This document shows, one piece after another, positions 8,956-15,751 of a stretch of 64,000 nt of DNA; the stretch's first letter is position 1, and each line of letters opens with the position of its first letter. The notes beneath the pieces were generated by a model. It saw nothing but the letters and a program-made list of their open reading frames with translations. It had not been told where the DNA came from and ran no database searches. The stretch comes from Amphritea atlantica (GTDB lineage: Bacteria; Pseudomonadota; Gammaproteobacteria; Pseudomonadales; Balneatricaceae), in contig CP073344.1 in the NCBI GenBank assembly GCA_024397875.1, positions 1,603,001-1,667,000 on the forward strand, given 5' to 3'. The position numbers and the translations under genes were made by a program.

Positions 8956-9304
8956 GAGTCAGGGGCTGGCGTATTGGATTGGACTGCCCCTCATGTTTCC
9001 ACTTACTGTTTTTACAAAGTCTATTCCATAGTGATTGTTTCTATGTAAACATCGAGTGGCAAGGAATAAGCACAACTGATCCAGGGAATTAGAACGATGA
9101 TGAATCGTATTAATGGTCATTTCAAAGATTATCTGCAGATAGACGACAGGTTGTCGTATTTCTCCATACTGAAAAAATCAGTCCCGAAAAATAGCGCCCT
9201 TAATATCAGTGCCTTAGAGCAAGAGCACATTTTTCAAAATTCAATTGAACATAATAGACGCCAACTTGTTGCATTTTTCCAAATGCCTTGTCGTCTATTT
9301 AGCT
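8956..9304. other. Region between araC and first cassette; weak 70-codon frame
   Basis: This 349-bp stretch precedes the integron cassettes. A frame of 70 codons (9097-9309, ATG-ATG start) is preceded only by AGGGAA at a plausible distance, its product matches nothing I recognise, and its 3' end runs through the hairpin described at 9250-9311 and stops inside the core site TGTTAG. It may be the remnant of an additional, truncated cassette. A 6-bp inverted repeat AGGGGC...GCCCCT (about 8962-8994) follows araC but has no T-tract. No integrase gene is present here. Confidence 0.35.
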
Positions 9305-9311
9305 GTTAGGC
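9250..9311 (+). other. Candidate degenerate attC at left end of cassette array
   Basis: A perfect 8-bp inverted repeat, AATAGACG (9253-9260) and CGTCTATT (9292-9299), encloses an inner stem GCATTT/AAATGC (9271-9286), and the structure ends at the core site GTTAGGC (9305-9311), the recombination point for the MAPEG cassette. A clear left-hand R'' box is lacking: CGCCAAC at 9259-9265 or ATTGAAC at 9244-9250 each miss the RYYYAAC consensus by one base. Neither has a matching GTT start upstream, so the cassette it once closed is incomplete. It could alternatively be a relic of the platform attachment site. Confidence 0.4.
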
Positions 9312-9330
9312 AGACAAAAGGAGAATCAGC

Positions 9331-9732
9331 ATGGCTTTGCCAGTCACTTCATTACTAGCGGGCATCTTTACGTTACTGATGGTGCCTTTGAGTCTTCAAA
9401 TCTCGATGAGCCGCGCAAAGATCGGCGGTATTTCTGGAGGTCTCACATTCGGCGATGGTGGGGATGAAACTCTGCGCCGCAAGATCAGGGCACATGGCAA
9501 TTTCATCGAGTACGCCCCCGCGGCGCTTATTGCACTCGGCCTCGTTGAGTACGGCGGAGGAGAAAAAACTCTCGTGCTCGGTCTTGCTGGTGCCTTCCTC
9601 ATCAGTCGGCTGATACATGCTGGAGGAATGCTCTATACGTCCACACCGCTCCTTCGAGGTATAGGCATGCTCATACAACACATCGCTTTTATTATCGCTG
9701 GAGGTTGGCTTGTACTGCAAGTGGCTGCCTAA
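9331..9732 (+). CDS. MAPEG family membrane protein (cassette gene 1)
   Basis: 133 residues with about four hydrophobic segments. The block RRKIRAHGNFIEYAPAALIA, followed by LGLVEYGGG and a C-terminal LIHAGGMLYTSTPLLRGIGM region, is the MAPEG signature (membrane-associated proteins in eicosanoid and glutathione metabolism). Bacterial members are poorly characterised; some are glutathione transferase-like. AAAGGAG lies 9 bases before the ATG. The gene starts 26 bp into the cassette and its stop codon TAA lies inside the attC R'' box, a compact cassette layout. MAPEG genes are recurrent integron cassette cargo to my knowledge, which fits the setting. Confidence 0.88.
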   Translation: MALPVTSLLAGIFTLLMVPLSLQISMSRAKIGGISGGLTFGDGGDETLRRKIRAHGNFIEYAPAALIALGLVEYGGGEKTLVLGLAGAFLISRLIHAGGMLYTSTPLLRGIGMLIQHIAFIIAGGWLVLQVAA

Positions 9733-9814
9733 CAAAGCCAAGCACAATCGGCCATACCAAAAGCACATGGGCTGGACCTCGCTGACGCTCGGCCTTGTGT
9801 TGGCTGCGTTATGT
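9727..9814 (+). other. attC site 1 (88 bp)
   Basis: Begins with R'' GCCTAAC (9727-9733) and ends with the core site GTTATGT (9808-9814). The inner arms CCAAGCACAA and TTGTGTTGG pair with one unpaired base on the left arm, the extrahelical base expected of attC hairpins. The central region carries the familiar GGACCTCGCTGACGCTCGG segment. R'' is the reverse complement of GTTAGGC at 9305, the start of the same cassette. Confidence 0.88.
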
Positions 9815-9822
9815 TCAGAACC

Positions 9823-10230
9823 ATGAATGATGCGAAACTAGTAACGGTTGCCTCATATTCGTTCCCGTATGAGGCGCATATGGCAAGGGCCAGGTTGGAG
9901 GCCAGTGGTATTCCGGTATTTGTTGCGGACGAATATACGGTGAATATGCAGTGGCTTTATTCGAATGCGATCGGCGGGGTAAAAGTACAGGTGCCACTCC
10001 GTTTCGCCAATCAAGCCAAGGCTATTTTGGCGCAAGACTATTCCGATCTTTTGGACGAAGAATTTGGAAAAGACGAGGTTGTGTGCCCCAAATGCGGTAG
10101 TGCAGACGTTGAGCCATTTACTAAAGGTAAAAGGCCCGCATTCGTTGTCTTTCTGTTGCTGGGTTTTCCTCTGTTCTTTTGCCGACACGGAATAAGGTGC
10201 AAGTCATGCGGGCAATTCAGTCAAACATAA
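9823..10230 (+). CDS. DUF2007 protein with membrane hairpin and zinc ribbon (cassette gene 2)
   Basis: 135 residues. The N-terminal half (VTVASYSFPYEAHMARARLEASGIPVFVADE to IGGVKVQVP) is the DUF2007 ferredoxin-like domain, annotated as a putative signal-transducing domain. The C-terminal part has CPKCGS, a hydrophobic segment FVVFLLLGFPLFFC and CKSCG, forming a split zinc ribbon around a membrane-inserting stretch. I chose ATG 9823; an in-frame ATG at 9811 lies within the recombination core and leaves no leader. No clear Shine-Dalgarno is visible, common for cassette genes that rely on upstream signals. The TAA stop overlaps the R'' box of attC 2. Confidence 0.8.
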   Translation: MNDAKLVTVASYSFPYEAHMARARLEASGIPVFVADEYTVNMQWLYSNAIGGVKVQVPLRFANQAKAILAQDYSDLLDEEFGKDEVVCPKCGSADVEPFTKGKRPAFVVFLLLGFPLFFCRHGIRCKSCGQFSQT

Positions 10231-10302
10231 CTATCGGCACCAGGCGCCCCCTCAAATGCGGCGCGGCTGCTTTTGGGGGATGCCTGAGCCGAGCCGTTAT
10301 AA
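10225..10302 (+). other. attC site 2 (78 bp)
   Basis: R'' is ACATAAC (10225-10231), exact complement of GTTATGT opening the same cassette at 9808. The core at the right end is GTTATAA (10296-10302). Between them ATCGGC/GCCGAG, AGGC/GCCT and CCCC/GGGG arms form a long imperfect hairpin. It is more GC-rich than its neighbours. Confidence 0.85.
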
Positions 10303-10324
10303 CTTTACATGGAGGTATCGAGAA

Positions 10325-10759
10325 ATGAATTTCAGAGTAATACTGTTAGCTACGGTTTTATTTGCGTCAACCCCTGGTTTCGCTGGATTTAGTAGCTACG
10401 AAAGCTTCAGCAGTGATGGTGGTGTAGTAGCCCCGATCGTTATCAATGATCAAGGGTTCTTTAACCTGGCGGTATCAGTTCAATTCGTCAGAGAACCCTA
10501 TGAAAAATCTCCTTATGAGTCTGATGAATACCACGCATTGATCTCAAGGCTAAGTGTTGAGTGGCAAGGCTTAGCGATTCAAAATATCCTTGATACTCCG
10601 CCAATAGAACCCGCAGCTCTCAGTAACTTAAAGAAAGCGATTGAGACTGCTATCAATAAGTTAATAAAAGATACTAAATCTAAATATGGTATTAAAGATT
10701 CCACCGAAGTCGTGTACTCGATAGATAATTTTTACCTCATTGAAGCAGCCCGAGAATAA
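10325..10759 (+). CDS. Secreted hypothetical protein, possibly FliL-like (cassette gene 3)
   Basis: 144 residues beginning with a clean Sec signal peptide, MNFRVILLATVLFASTPGFA, so the product is probably periplasmic. The mature part has INDQGFFNLAVSVQFV, then helices around RLSVEWQGLAIQNIL and KKAIETAINKLI, and ends VVYSIDNFYLIEA. The order (strand, long helix, second helix with IN, final V-Y-x3-F-x-I strand) recalls the periplasmic domain of FliL/stomatin-like proteins, but motif identity is weak. GGAGG at 10311-10315 fixes the ATG at 10325; a longer upstream frame would read back through attC 2. Base composition is AT-richer than the flanking core genes. Function unknown. Confidence 0.75.
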   Translation: MNFRVILLATVLFASTPGFAGFSSYESFSSDGGVVAPIVINDQGFFNLAVSVQFVREPYEKSPYESDEYHALISRLSVEWQGLAIQNILDTPPIEPAALSNLKKAIETAINKLIKDTKSKYGIKDSTEVVYSIDNFYLIEAARE

Positions 10760-10763
10760 AAAA

Positions 10764-10850
10764 TTATAACAAGGCGGTTCAAAACCGAGCGCTTTGCTCA
10801 CTGGGACCTCCACTGCTACGCAGCTCCGGCCCCTAAATTAGGCGTTAGTA
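10764..10850 (+). other. attC site 3 (87 bp)
   Basis: R'' is TTATAAC (10764-10770), exact complement of the GTTATAA that opens this cassette at 10296. The right core is GTTAGTA (10844-10850). The centre has the GGGACCTCCACTGCTACGCAG-type arm seen in many chromosomal cassette arrays, and ends AATTAGGC before the core. Confidence 0.87.
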
Positions 10851-10884
10851 GTTCATATCAAGCAATGAGTGTGAAAGGAAACAC

Positions 10885-11364
10885 ATGAGCATAGTCAAAT
10901 CTTCGATCAATGATGCTGAAGCTCTTTCAAGGATAATCAGCGAATCAAATAAGGATGTTGCGAAAGAGTTTGGCCTCAATATTGATAACAACCCAAAGCA
11001 TCCCTCATTTTGTAATAAAGACTGGGTCTTGGCTGATTTTGATCGTGGTGAAGAGTATTTTATATACAAAAGTGGAGGTGCTGGTATTGGGTGTGTAGCT
11101 TTTGAAAACCCTAAGCCTGGTGTTACCTACTTGAATCGTCTTTCCGTGCTTCCTCAATATCGGTTCAATGGAGTAGGAGAAGAGCTGGTAAGGCATGTAT
11201 TTAGCTATGCAGAAACGAAGAATATTCAAATAGTAAGCATCGGTATTATTGCTGAGCATATAAGGCTTAAGAGCTGGTATCTGAGACTAGGGTTTATAGA
11301 AGGGGAAATAAAGACCTTCCCACATCTTCCATTTGATGTTCAGTACATGAGTTTTGGGTTATAA
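10885..11364 (+). CDS. GNAT family N-acetyltransferase (cassette gene 4)
   Basis: 159 residues. The GNAT core runs from AGIGCVAFENPKPGVTYLNRLSV into the acetyl-CoA-binding loop LPQYRFNGVGEELVRHV (the Q/R-x-x-G-x-G/A pattern), then VSIGIIAEHIRLKSWYLRLGF, the family's typical final helix and strand. AGGA five bases before the ATG is a good ribosome binding site. Base composition is visibly AT-rich relative to the flanking core genes, in line with an imported cassette. GNAT enzymes are frequent integron cargo; the acceptor (antibiotic, toxin, protein or small metabolite) is not predictable. Confidence 0.87.
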   Translation: MSIVKSSINDAEALSRIISESNKDVAKEFGLNIDNNPKHPSFCNKDWVLADFDRGEEYFIYKSGGAGIGCVAFENPKPGVTYLNRLSVLPQYRFNGVGEELVRHVFSYAETKNIQIVSIGIIAEHIRLKSWYLRLGFIEGEIKTFPHLPFDVQYMSFGL

Positions 11365-11367
11365 AAC

Positions 11368-11441
11368 TACTAACAAGTTGCAGCAGCATCGGCCCTTTGG
11401 ACCTGGACTTGCTAACGCTCGCCGCTGTGCCGGCGTTAGGC
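11368..11441 (+). other. attC site 4 (74 bp), right end of array
   Basis: R'' is TACTAAC (11368-11374; extended CTACTAAC), exact complement of the GTTAGTAG opening the GNAT cassette at 10844. The right core is GTTAGGC (11435-11441). The interior carries GGACCTGGACTTGCTAACGC. No partner GCCTAAC box follows before the response-regulator gene, so this is the last recognisable attC; the following 170 bp hold no gene I can support. Confidence 0.87.
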
Positions 11442-11609
11442 GTCCTCGTAATGAAAAAAGGGATTTAAAGAGCAGCGCAGCATCGAAGAGTCTTTGAAAA
11501 GCGCCAGAGATCATCTGACTTGAGACCAGGGCTTCGGGATGCTTCACAGCAACAGATCTTTTAACGCCGTTGCAGTTTATCTCGTTGGTTTTCTAGCCGA
11601 CGAAAACGC

Positions 11610-12218
11610 TCAGCCTTCCAGCTGTGATGCCTGATTCACCAGTTCTGGCAGACTCTCTGCGCGCATTTTGCTCATCACCCGGGAGCGATGCACTTCAACG
11701 GTTTTCGGACTGATACCCAGCTCTTCGGCGATCTCCCGGTTGGCTTTGCCACTGACGACCAGTGACATTACCTCACGCTCGCGCCGACTCAGGGTTTCGT
11801 ACTGCTTGCGAACCTGCTCCTGTTGCTGGCGGTCGGCAAACATCTCATCCGCCTTAATCAGTGCATTCTGCACCAGCGGGATCAGTACTTCATCGTCGAA
11901 TGGTTTTTCGAGAAAGTCGATGGCACCGTTTTTCATTGCGGTCACCGCCATGGGAATATCACCATGACCGCTGAGCACCACGATCGGCAGACGGATATCC
12001 CGTTCCAGCATTATTTGCTGTAGTGCGAGACCGTTAATTTCTGGCATACGCACATCCAGCAGCATACAGCCCTTATCGCCTTTATAGTTGCTGAGAAAGT
12101 CCCGGGCGGAGGAAAAGCTCTGGACCGGAAGGTCGTCACTTTCTAATAGCCACTGCATGGAGTCGCGAAAGTCATCGTCGTCATCAACAATAAAAACAGT
12201 GCCGCTGTATCTGGTCAT
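11610..12218 (-). CDS. FixJ/NarL-family response regulator
   Basis: 202 residues. Receiver domain (about 5-120) with the acidic cluster VDDDDDF, phospho-acceptor Asp in MLLDVRMPEING, the Thr/Ser position LSGHGDI and Lys in FLEKPF. C-terminal LuxR-type helix-turn-helix (about 138-200) with LSRREREVMSLVVSGKANRE, GISPKTVEVHRSRVM and KM. The closest layout is FixJ/TodT/DctR. It is 11 bp downstream of the histidine kinase gene on the same strand and is its evident partner. The targets probably include the divergent acyl-CoA synthetase gene (inference from position). Confidence 0.92.
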   Translation of the reverse strand: MTRYSGTVFIVDDDDDFRDSMQWLLESDDLPVQSFSSARDFLSNYKGDKGCMLLDVRMPEINGLALQQIMLERDIRLPIVVLSGHGDIPMAVTAMKNGAIDFLEKPFDDEVLIPLVQNALIKADEMFADRQQQEQVRKQYETLSRREREVMSLVVSGKANREIAEELGISPKTVEVHRSRVMSKMRAESLPELVNQASQLEG

Positions 12219-12229
12219 GTTTGTAGGTC

Positions 12230-13744
12230 CTAGCCTTTCGCTGGAATTTTAATATAAAACTGAGTGCCTGATTTACCGTCGCTTTCCGCCCACAACTGTC
12301 CTCCGTGGGCCTCAATAATCGTGCGGGATATCGACAGGCCCATACCCAGACCGGTCGATTTTGAGGTAAAGAACGGTTCAAACAACTTACTTAAAATCTC
12401 GGTGCTGATGCCATTAGCATGGTCCGAAACGGATATGTAGACATAATCTTTAGCTCTCCGGGTGCTTATGATAACGGGACGATGACTTTTTTCACAGTCG
12501 TTATAAGCTTCGATTGCATTGCGGATCAGATTGACCAGCACCTGTTCGATCTGAATTTTATCCGCCAGGATCGGCAGGTCACCATGTTCCAGTTCAAACT
12601 GAAATGTTGTGTTGTGATCCAGCGCTTCCTGTTTGAGAAATTCGGCGATCTCCTGACAGCTTTCATTAAGGGAGAACTCCATTCGCTGGTATTCAGTTTT
12701 TTTGACGAAGCTGCGCATCCGCTTGACGATCTCGGCGGCGCGTTTGGCCTGCCGGGTGATCAGTTCCATCGATTTACCGATCTCTTCGACGGTGGTGATG
12801 CGACCCTCTTCAATACGCCGCATTGATCCACGGCAGTAATTGAGAATGGCGGCCAGCGGCTGATTGATCTCATGGGCCAGTCCTGAGGCCATCTCACCGA
12901 CGGAAAGCAGGCGGGCGATGTGAGCCATCTCCAACTGGTTACGCTTCATCTCCTCTTCGGCTTTACGGCGCAGGGTAATATCCCGGCCAATGATTGAGTA
13001 GTACTCCACCTGCATATCATCGTTAAGGTTGCGGTGGGCGATAACTTCACGGATCTCAGCGGTACGGTCCCGCCCTGAGGGCAGCTGCATCTTGATACTG
13101 CCATACCAGGTGCCATGAGCCGCCGCATGACTAAGCGCATCCTGTACCAGGGTGGCAAATATCCTCGGTTCAAACATCTGCTCCAGATAGAACACCATCG
13201 GGTTTTCTTTCTCGGTACCGAGGGTGATATAGGTCGCCTCATTCATATAGGTCAGCTGCATGGTCTTATGGTTGCAGAACATGATCATATCGGACGATGC
13301 TTCTACCACCCGTGCCAGTCGGCGGGTTGCCTGCTGGGCCAGTGTCTGTTCGGTCACATCGCGGGAAACACACACCACTTCAATCGGTTTGCCGTCTGAA
13401 TCCCGCAGGGTGCGGCTGGTGGTTTCCAGCCAGATATAGTGGCCGTTTTTATGCTTATAGCGAAAAACATTGGTGTACATTCCTTTACGGTAACGTACCG
13501 AATCTGAGCGCTTGATAAGGTTGTCGGCATCTTCCGGGTGAAACAGATCATAGCCCGCGGTGCCGATCATCTCTTCAACGGTATAGCCAAGCATCCGTTC
13601 AACCGCCGGGCTGACATCGAGAAACGTCCATTCAGGTGTCGGCGTGTGGCGGGAGATCATATCGGTGGACTGTTCAACCAGAAAGCGGGAGCGTTCTCCC
13701 TCATCCATTTCGCTGATCGCTTTCAGTTCTTGTTCTATACTCAT
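12230..13744 (-). CDS. Two-PAS sensor histidine kinase (FixL/TodS-like)
   Basis: 504 residues without membrane segments: PAS 1 (about 22-130), PAS 2 (about 145-265), a DHp domain with phospho-acceptor His in ASGLAHEINQPLAAILNY (about 290) and an ATPase domain with NLIRNAIEAYND (N box), FEPFFTSK (F box) and GLGMGLSIS (G2). The G1 box reads SDHANGI, where most kinases have D-N/G-G-x-G, so one glycine position is Ala. A heme-binding PAS as in FixL cannot be confirmed. First gene of the kinase-regulator pair, divergent from an acyl-CoA synthetase gene with 223 bp between them; a cytosolic signal, such as a metabolite or redox state, is likely. Confidence 0.9.
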   Translation of the reverse strand: MSIEQELKAISEMDEGERSRFLVEQSTDMISRHTPTPEWTFLDVSPAVERMLGYTVEEMIGTAGYDLFHPEDADNLIKRSDSVRYRKGMYTNVFRYKHKNGHYIWLETTSRTLRDSDGKPIEVVCVSRDVTEQTLAQQATRRLARVVEASSDMIMFCNHKTMQLTYMNEATYITLGTEKENPMVFYLEQMFEPRIFATLVQDALSHAAAHGTWYGSIKMQLPSGRDRTAEIREVIAHRNLNDDMQVEYYSIIGRDITLRRKAEEEMKRNQLEMAHIARLLSVGEMASGLAHEINQPLAAILNYCRGSMRRIEEGRITTVEEIGKSMELITRQAKRAAEIVKRMRSFVKKTEYQRMEFSLNESCQEIAEFLKQEALDHNTTFQFELEHGDLPILADKIQIEQVLVNLIRNAIEAYNDCEKSHRPVIISTRRAKDYVYISVSDHANGISTEILSKLFEPFFTSKSTGLGMGLSISRTIIEAHGGQLWAESDGKSGTQFYIKIPAKG

Positions 13745-13832
13745 TATTGCTCGCTGATCAGGGAAAAACCCCTAAAAATATTATCCGGTGCTGAGTCTTG
13801 CGCTGCTTTCGACTTAAGACTAGCTTGTTTAG

Positions 13833-13872
13833 TCAGGGTAATTACGTATTATAACCGATGCAATCAGGGTAA
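13833..13872 (+). promoter_or_regulatory. Direct repeat TCAGGGTAA, candidate response-regulator operator
   Basis: In the intergenic region between the sensor kinase and the acyl-CoA synthetase gene, the nonamer TCAGGGTAA occurs at 13833-13841 and 13864-13872, 31 bp apart (three helical turns). The second copy is also part of a dyad AGGGTAAACCCT, and a related TCAGGGAAA lies at 13758 near the kinase start. The phasing suggests a dimeric regulator binding the same DNA face. Which regulator, and which of the two divergent promoters it controls, is inference. Confidence 0.35.
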
Positions 13873-13967
13873 ACCCTAGTCTGTGAGTATTTAATATAGG
13901 TTTATAAAATAATATTACTGCGCCTGCTGGAAGAACCCGGACGCGGTATGCTTCAGGGCTAACTATT

Positions 13968-15599
13968 ATGTCAGAACACGCGAATCCCTATCAGTTCGGG
14001 CTGGATAAAAACAGCGCGAATTTCTCAGCGATGAGTCCATTGAGTTTCATTGAACGCTCTGCCTGGGTGTATCCAAACCATCTTGCGGTGGTTCACCAGC
14101 AAACCCGCCGAACCTGGTCAGAGACCTATAACCGCTGTCGTCAGCTAGCCAGTGCGCTGAGCCAGAAAGGGATAGGCGAGGGTGATACGGTGGCGGTGAT
14201 GGCACCCAACCTGCCAGAACTGTTTGAAGCCCATTTTGGGGTGCCGATGTGTGGTGCAGTCCTGAATGCATTGAATGTCCGCTTAGACGCTGAAGCGATC
14301 GCCTTTATTCTGCAGCACGGTGAAGCGAAAGTGGTGATGGTCGATCGGGAATTCTCCGACGTGATTGCAAAGGCGCTGAAAATGATTCCTCACAAGCCGT
14401 TGGTGATCGATATCGATGATCCCTATTACGAAGGAGGCAGCCTGATCGGCAGTTGTGATTATGAAGCCTTTATTGGTACAGGTGATCCTGAGTCTGACTG
14501 GCAGATGCCGGATGATGAGTGGAACGCGATCAGTCTGAATTATACCTCCGGTACCACTGGTAATCCGAAAGGGGTTGTCTATCACCATCGCGGCGCCTAT
14601 CTGAATGCGATGAGTAATATTGTCTGCTGGGATATGGGGCATCACCCGGTCTATCTCTGGACCCTGCCGATGTTTCACTGTAATGGCTGGTGCTTCCCCT
14701 GGAGCCTTGCGGCATCCGCTGGAGTGAGCGTCTGTCTGCGGCATGTGCGGGCTGATGATATTTATGCTGCTATTAAGCAGGAGAAAGTGAATCATTTCTG
14801 CGGCGCACCGATTGTACTGAATATGTTGAATAACGCCCCGGATGAGATGAAATCGGGTATCGGTCACGCGGTCAAAGTGATGACGGCGGGGGCCGCTCCT
14901 CCGGCTGCGGTGATTCAGGGGATGGAGAAGATGGGCTTCACGGTCACCCATGTGTATGGACTGACCGAGACTTATGGTCCTTCGGTGGTGTGTGAGTGGC
15001 ATCAGGAGTGGAATGATCGCACCGATGATGAGATCGCCAGGCTTAAATCCCGTCAGGGGGTAAGGGCGCCGATGCTGGATGGTCTGATGGTTGCCGATCC
15101 GGTGACTATGGAACCCGTGCCTCAGGATGGCCTGACCATGGGGGAGATTTTTATGCGCGGTAATCTGGTGATGAAGGGCTATCTGAAAAACCCAACGACC
15201 ACGGAAGAAAGCTTTTCCGGTGGCTGGTTCCATTCCGGTGATCTGGCGGTGTGGCACCCGGATGGCTATATCGAGATCAAGGACCGTTCTAAGGACATCA
15301 TCATTTCCGGTGGCGAGAATATCTCCTCTATCGAAGTGGAAGATGTGCTGTATCGCAACAGCAGCGTAATGGAAGCGGCGGTTGTTGCCCGTGATGATGA
15401 AAAGTGGGGCGAGGTGCCCTGTGCCTTTGTCAGCCTGAAAGAGGGCGCCGAGGTCACCGAGCAGGAGATTATTGACTTCTGTCGCGAAAATATGGCGAAC
15501 TTTAAAGCGCCCAAAAAGGTTGTGTTTGGTCCGTTACCGAAAACCTCTACCGGTAAAATTCAGAAGTTTGTGCTGCGGGATAAAGCTAACGATAAATAA
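13968..15599 (+). CDS. Acyl-CoA synthetase (AlkK/DmdB-like AMP-binding enzyme)
   Basis: 543 residues. P-loop YTSGTTGNPKGVVYHHRG, A5 motif YGLTETYGP, hinge/TGD-equivalent GWFHSGDLAVWHPDGYIEIKDR, A8 region SKDIIISGGENISSIEVED and the catalytic lysine in PKTSTGKIQKF. The segment MFHCNGWCFPW is typical of the AlkK/DmdB group of medium-chain or methylmercaptopropionate CoA ligases. It is only distantly related to the synthetase at 3042. AGGG precedes the ATG by nine bases, a moderate site. It stands alone, ended by a terminator, and divergent from a two-component system. DMSP-derived substrates are possible for a marine host, but the sequence alone does not show this. Confidence 0.9.
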   Translation: MSEHANPYQFGLDKNSANFSAMSPLSFIERSAWVYPNHLAVVHQQTRRTWSETYNRCRQLASALSQKGIGEGDTVAVMAPNLPELFEAHFGVPMCGAVLNALNVRLDAEAIAFILQHGEAKVVMVDREFSDVIAKALKMIPHKPLVIDIDDPYYEGGSLIGSCDYEAFIGTGDPESDWQMPDDEWNAISLNYTSGTTGNPKGVVYHHRGAYLNAMSNIVCWDMGHHPVYLWTLPMFHCNGWCFPWSLAASAGVSVCLRHVRADDIYAAIKQEKVNHFCGAPIVLNMLNNAPDEMKSGIGHAVKVMTAGAAPPAAVIQGMEKMGFTVTHVYGLTETYGPSVVCEWHQEWNDRTDDEIARLKSRQGVRAPMLDGLMVADPVTMEPVPQDGLTMGEIFMRGNLVMKGYLKNPTTTEESFSGGWFHSGDLAVWHPDGYIEIKDRSKDIIISGGENISSIEVEDVLYRNSSVMEAAVVARDDEKWGEVPCAFVSLKEGAEVTEQEIIDFCRENMANFKAPKKVVFGPLPKTSTGKIQKFVLRDKANDK

Positions 15600-15700
15600 T
15601 GTCTGATTAGTCGCTGCTATTCGAGCACTGAATCTTGTCAGAGGCCAGAGGGTAAGTCTCACTGTTGTTGGCAGCGCATAGCTTAGCAATAGCTAATTTT

Positions 15701-15727
15701 AAAAGAGATCTTCGGATCTCTTTTTTT
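15701..15727. terminator. Rho-independent terminator, acyl-CoA synthetase gene
   Basis: AAAAGAGATC, a TTCG tetraloop and GATCTC followed by seven T residues. The A-run on the left arm lets it work in both directions, which suits its position between the convergent synthetase and CBS-protein genes. Confidence 0.9.
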
Positions 15728-15751
15728 ACCGAGACTATTCATATCTGGCAC

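Larger units (their letters stand above)
9305..11441 (+). mobile_element. Integron cassette cluster lacking integrase (CALIN), four cassettes
   Basis: Four consecutive gene cassettes, all with genes on the plus strand, are separated by attC sites. Cassette boundaries (G^TT cut) are at 9305/9306, 9808/9809, 10296/10297, 10844/10845 and 11435/11436. For every cassette the 7-base core at its 5' end is the exact reverse complement of the R'' box of its own attC: GTTAGGC/GCCTAAC, GTTATGT/ACATAAC, GTTATAA/TTATAAC, GTTAGTA/TACTAAC. That pairing is what excision as a circle through one attC requires. The attC sites differ in sequence and length and the cassettes differ visibly in base composition, suggesting separate origins. 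No intI gene lies in the window, so this is a CALIN or the distal part of a longer array. Confidence 0.88.

Noticed and set aside
9097..9309. 70-codon plus-strand frame before the MAPEG cassette
   Set aside because: Ends inside the core site and runs through the boundary hairpin; no recognisable family. Described within the region entry rather than as a gene.
11359..11547. 62-codon minus-strand frame spanning attC 4
   Set aside because: It reads through the attC hairpin and its product has the composition expected of a translated attC (Arg, Ala, Pro-rich); no ribosome binding site.
11580..11609. GTTTTC/GAAAAC dyad near the response-regulator 3' end as a terminator
   Set aside because: Short AT-rich stem, eight-base loop and no T-run on the coding strand.
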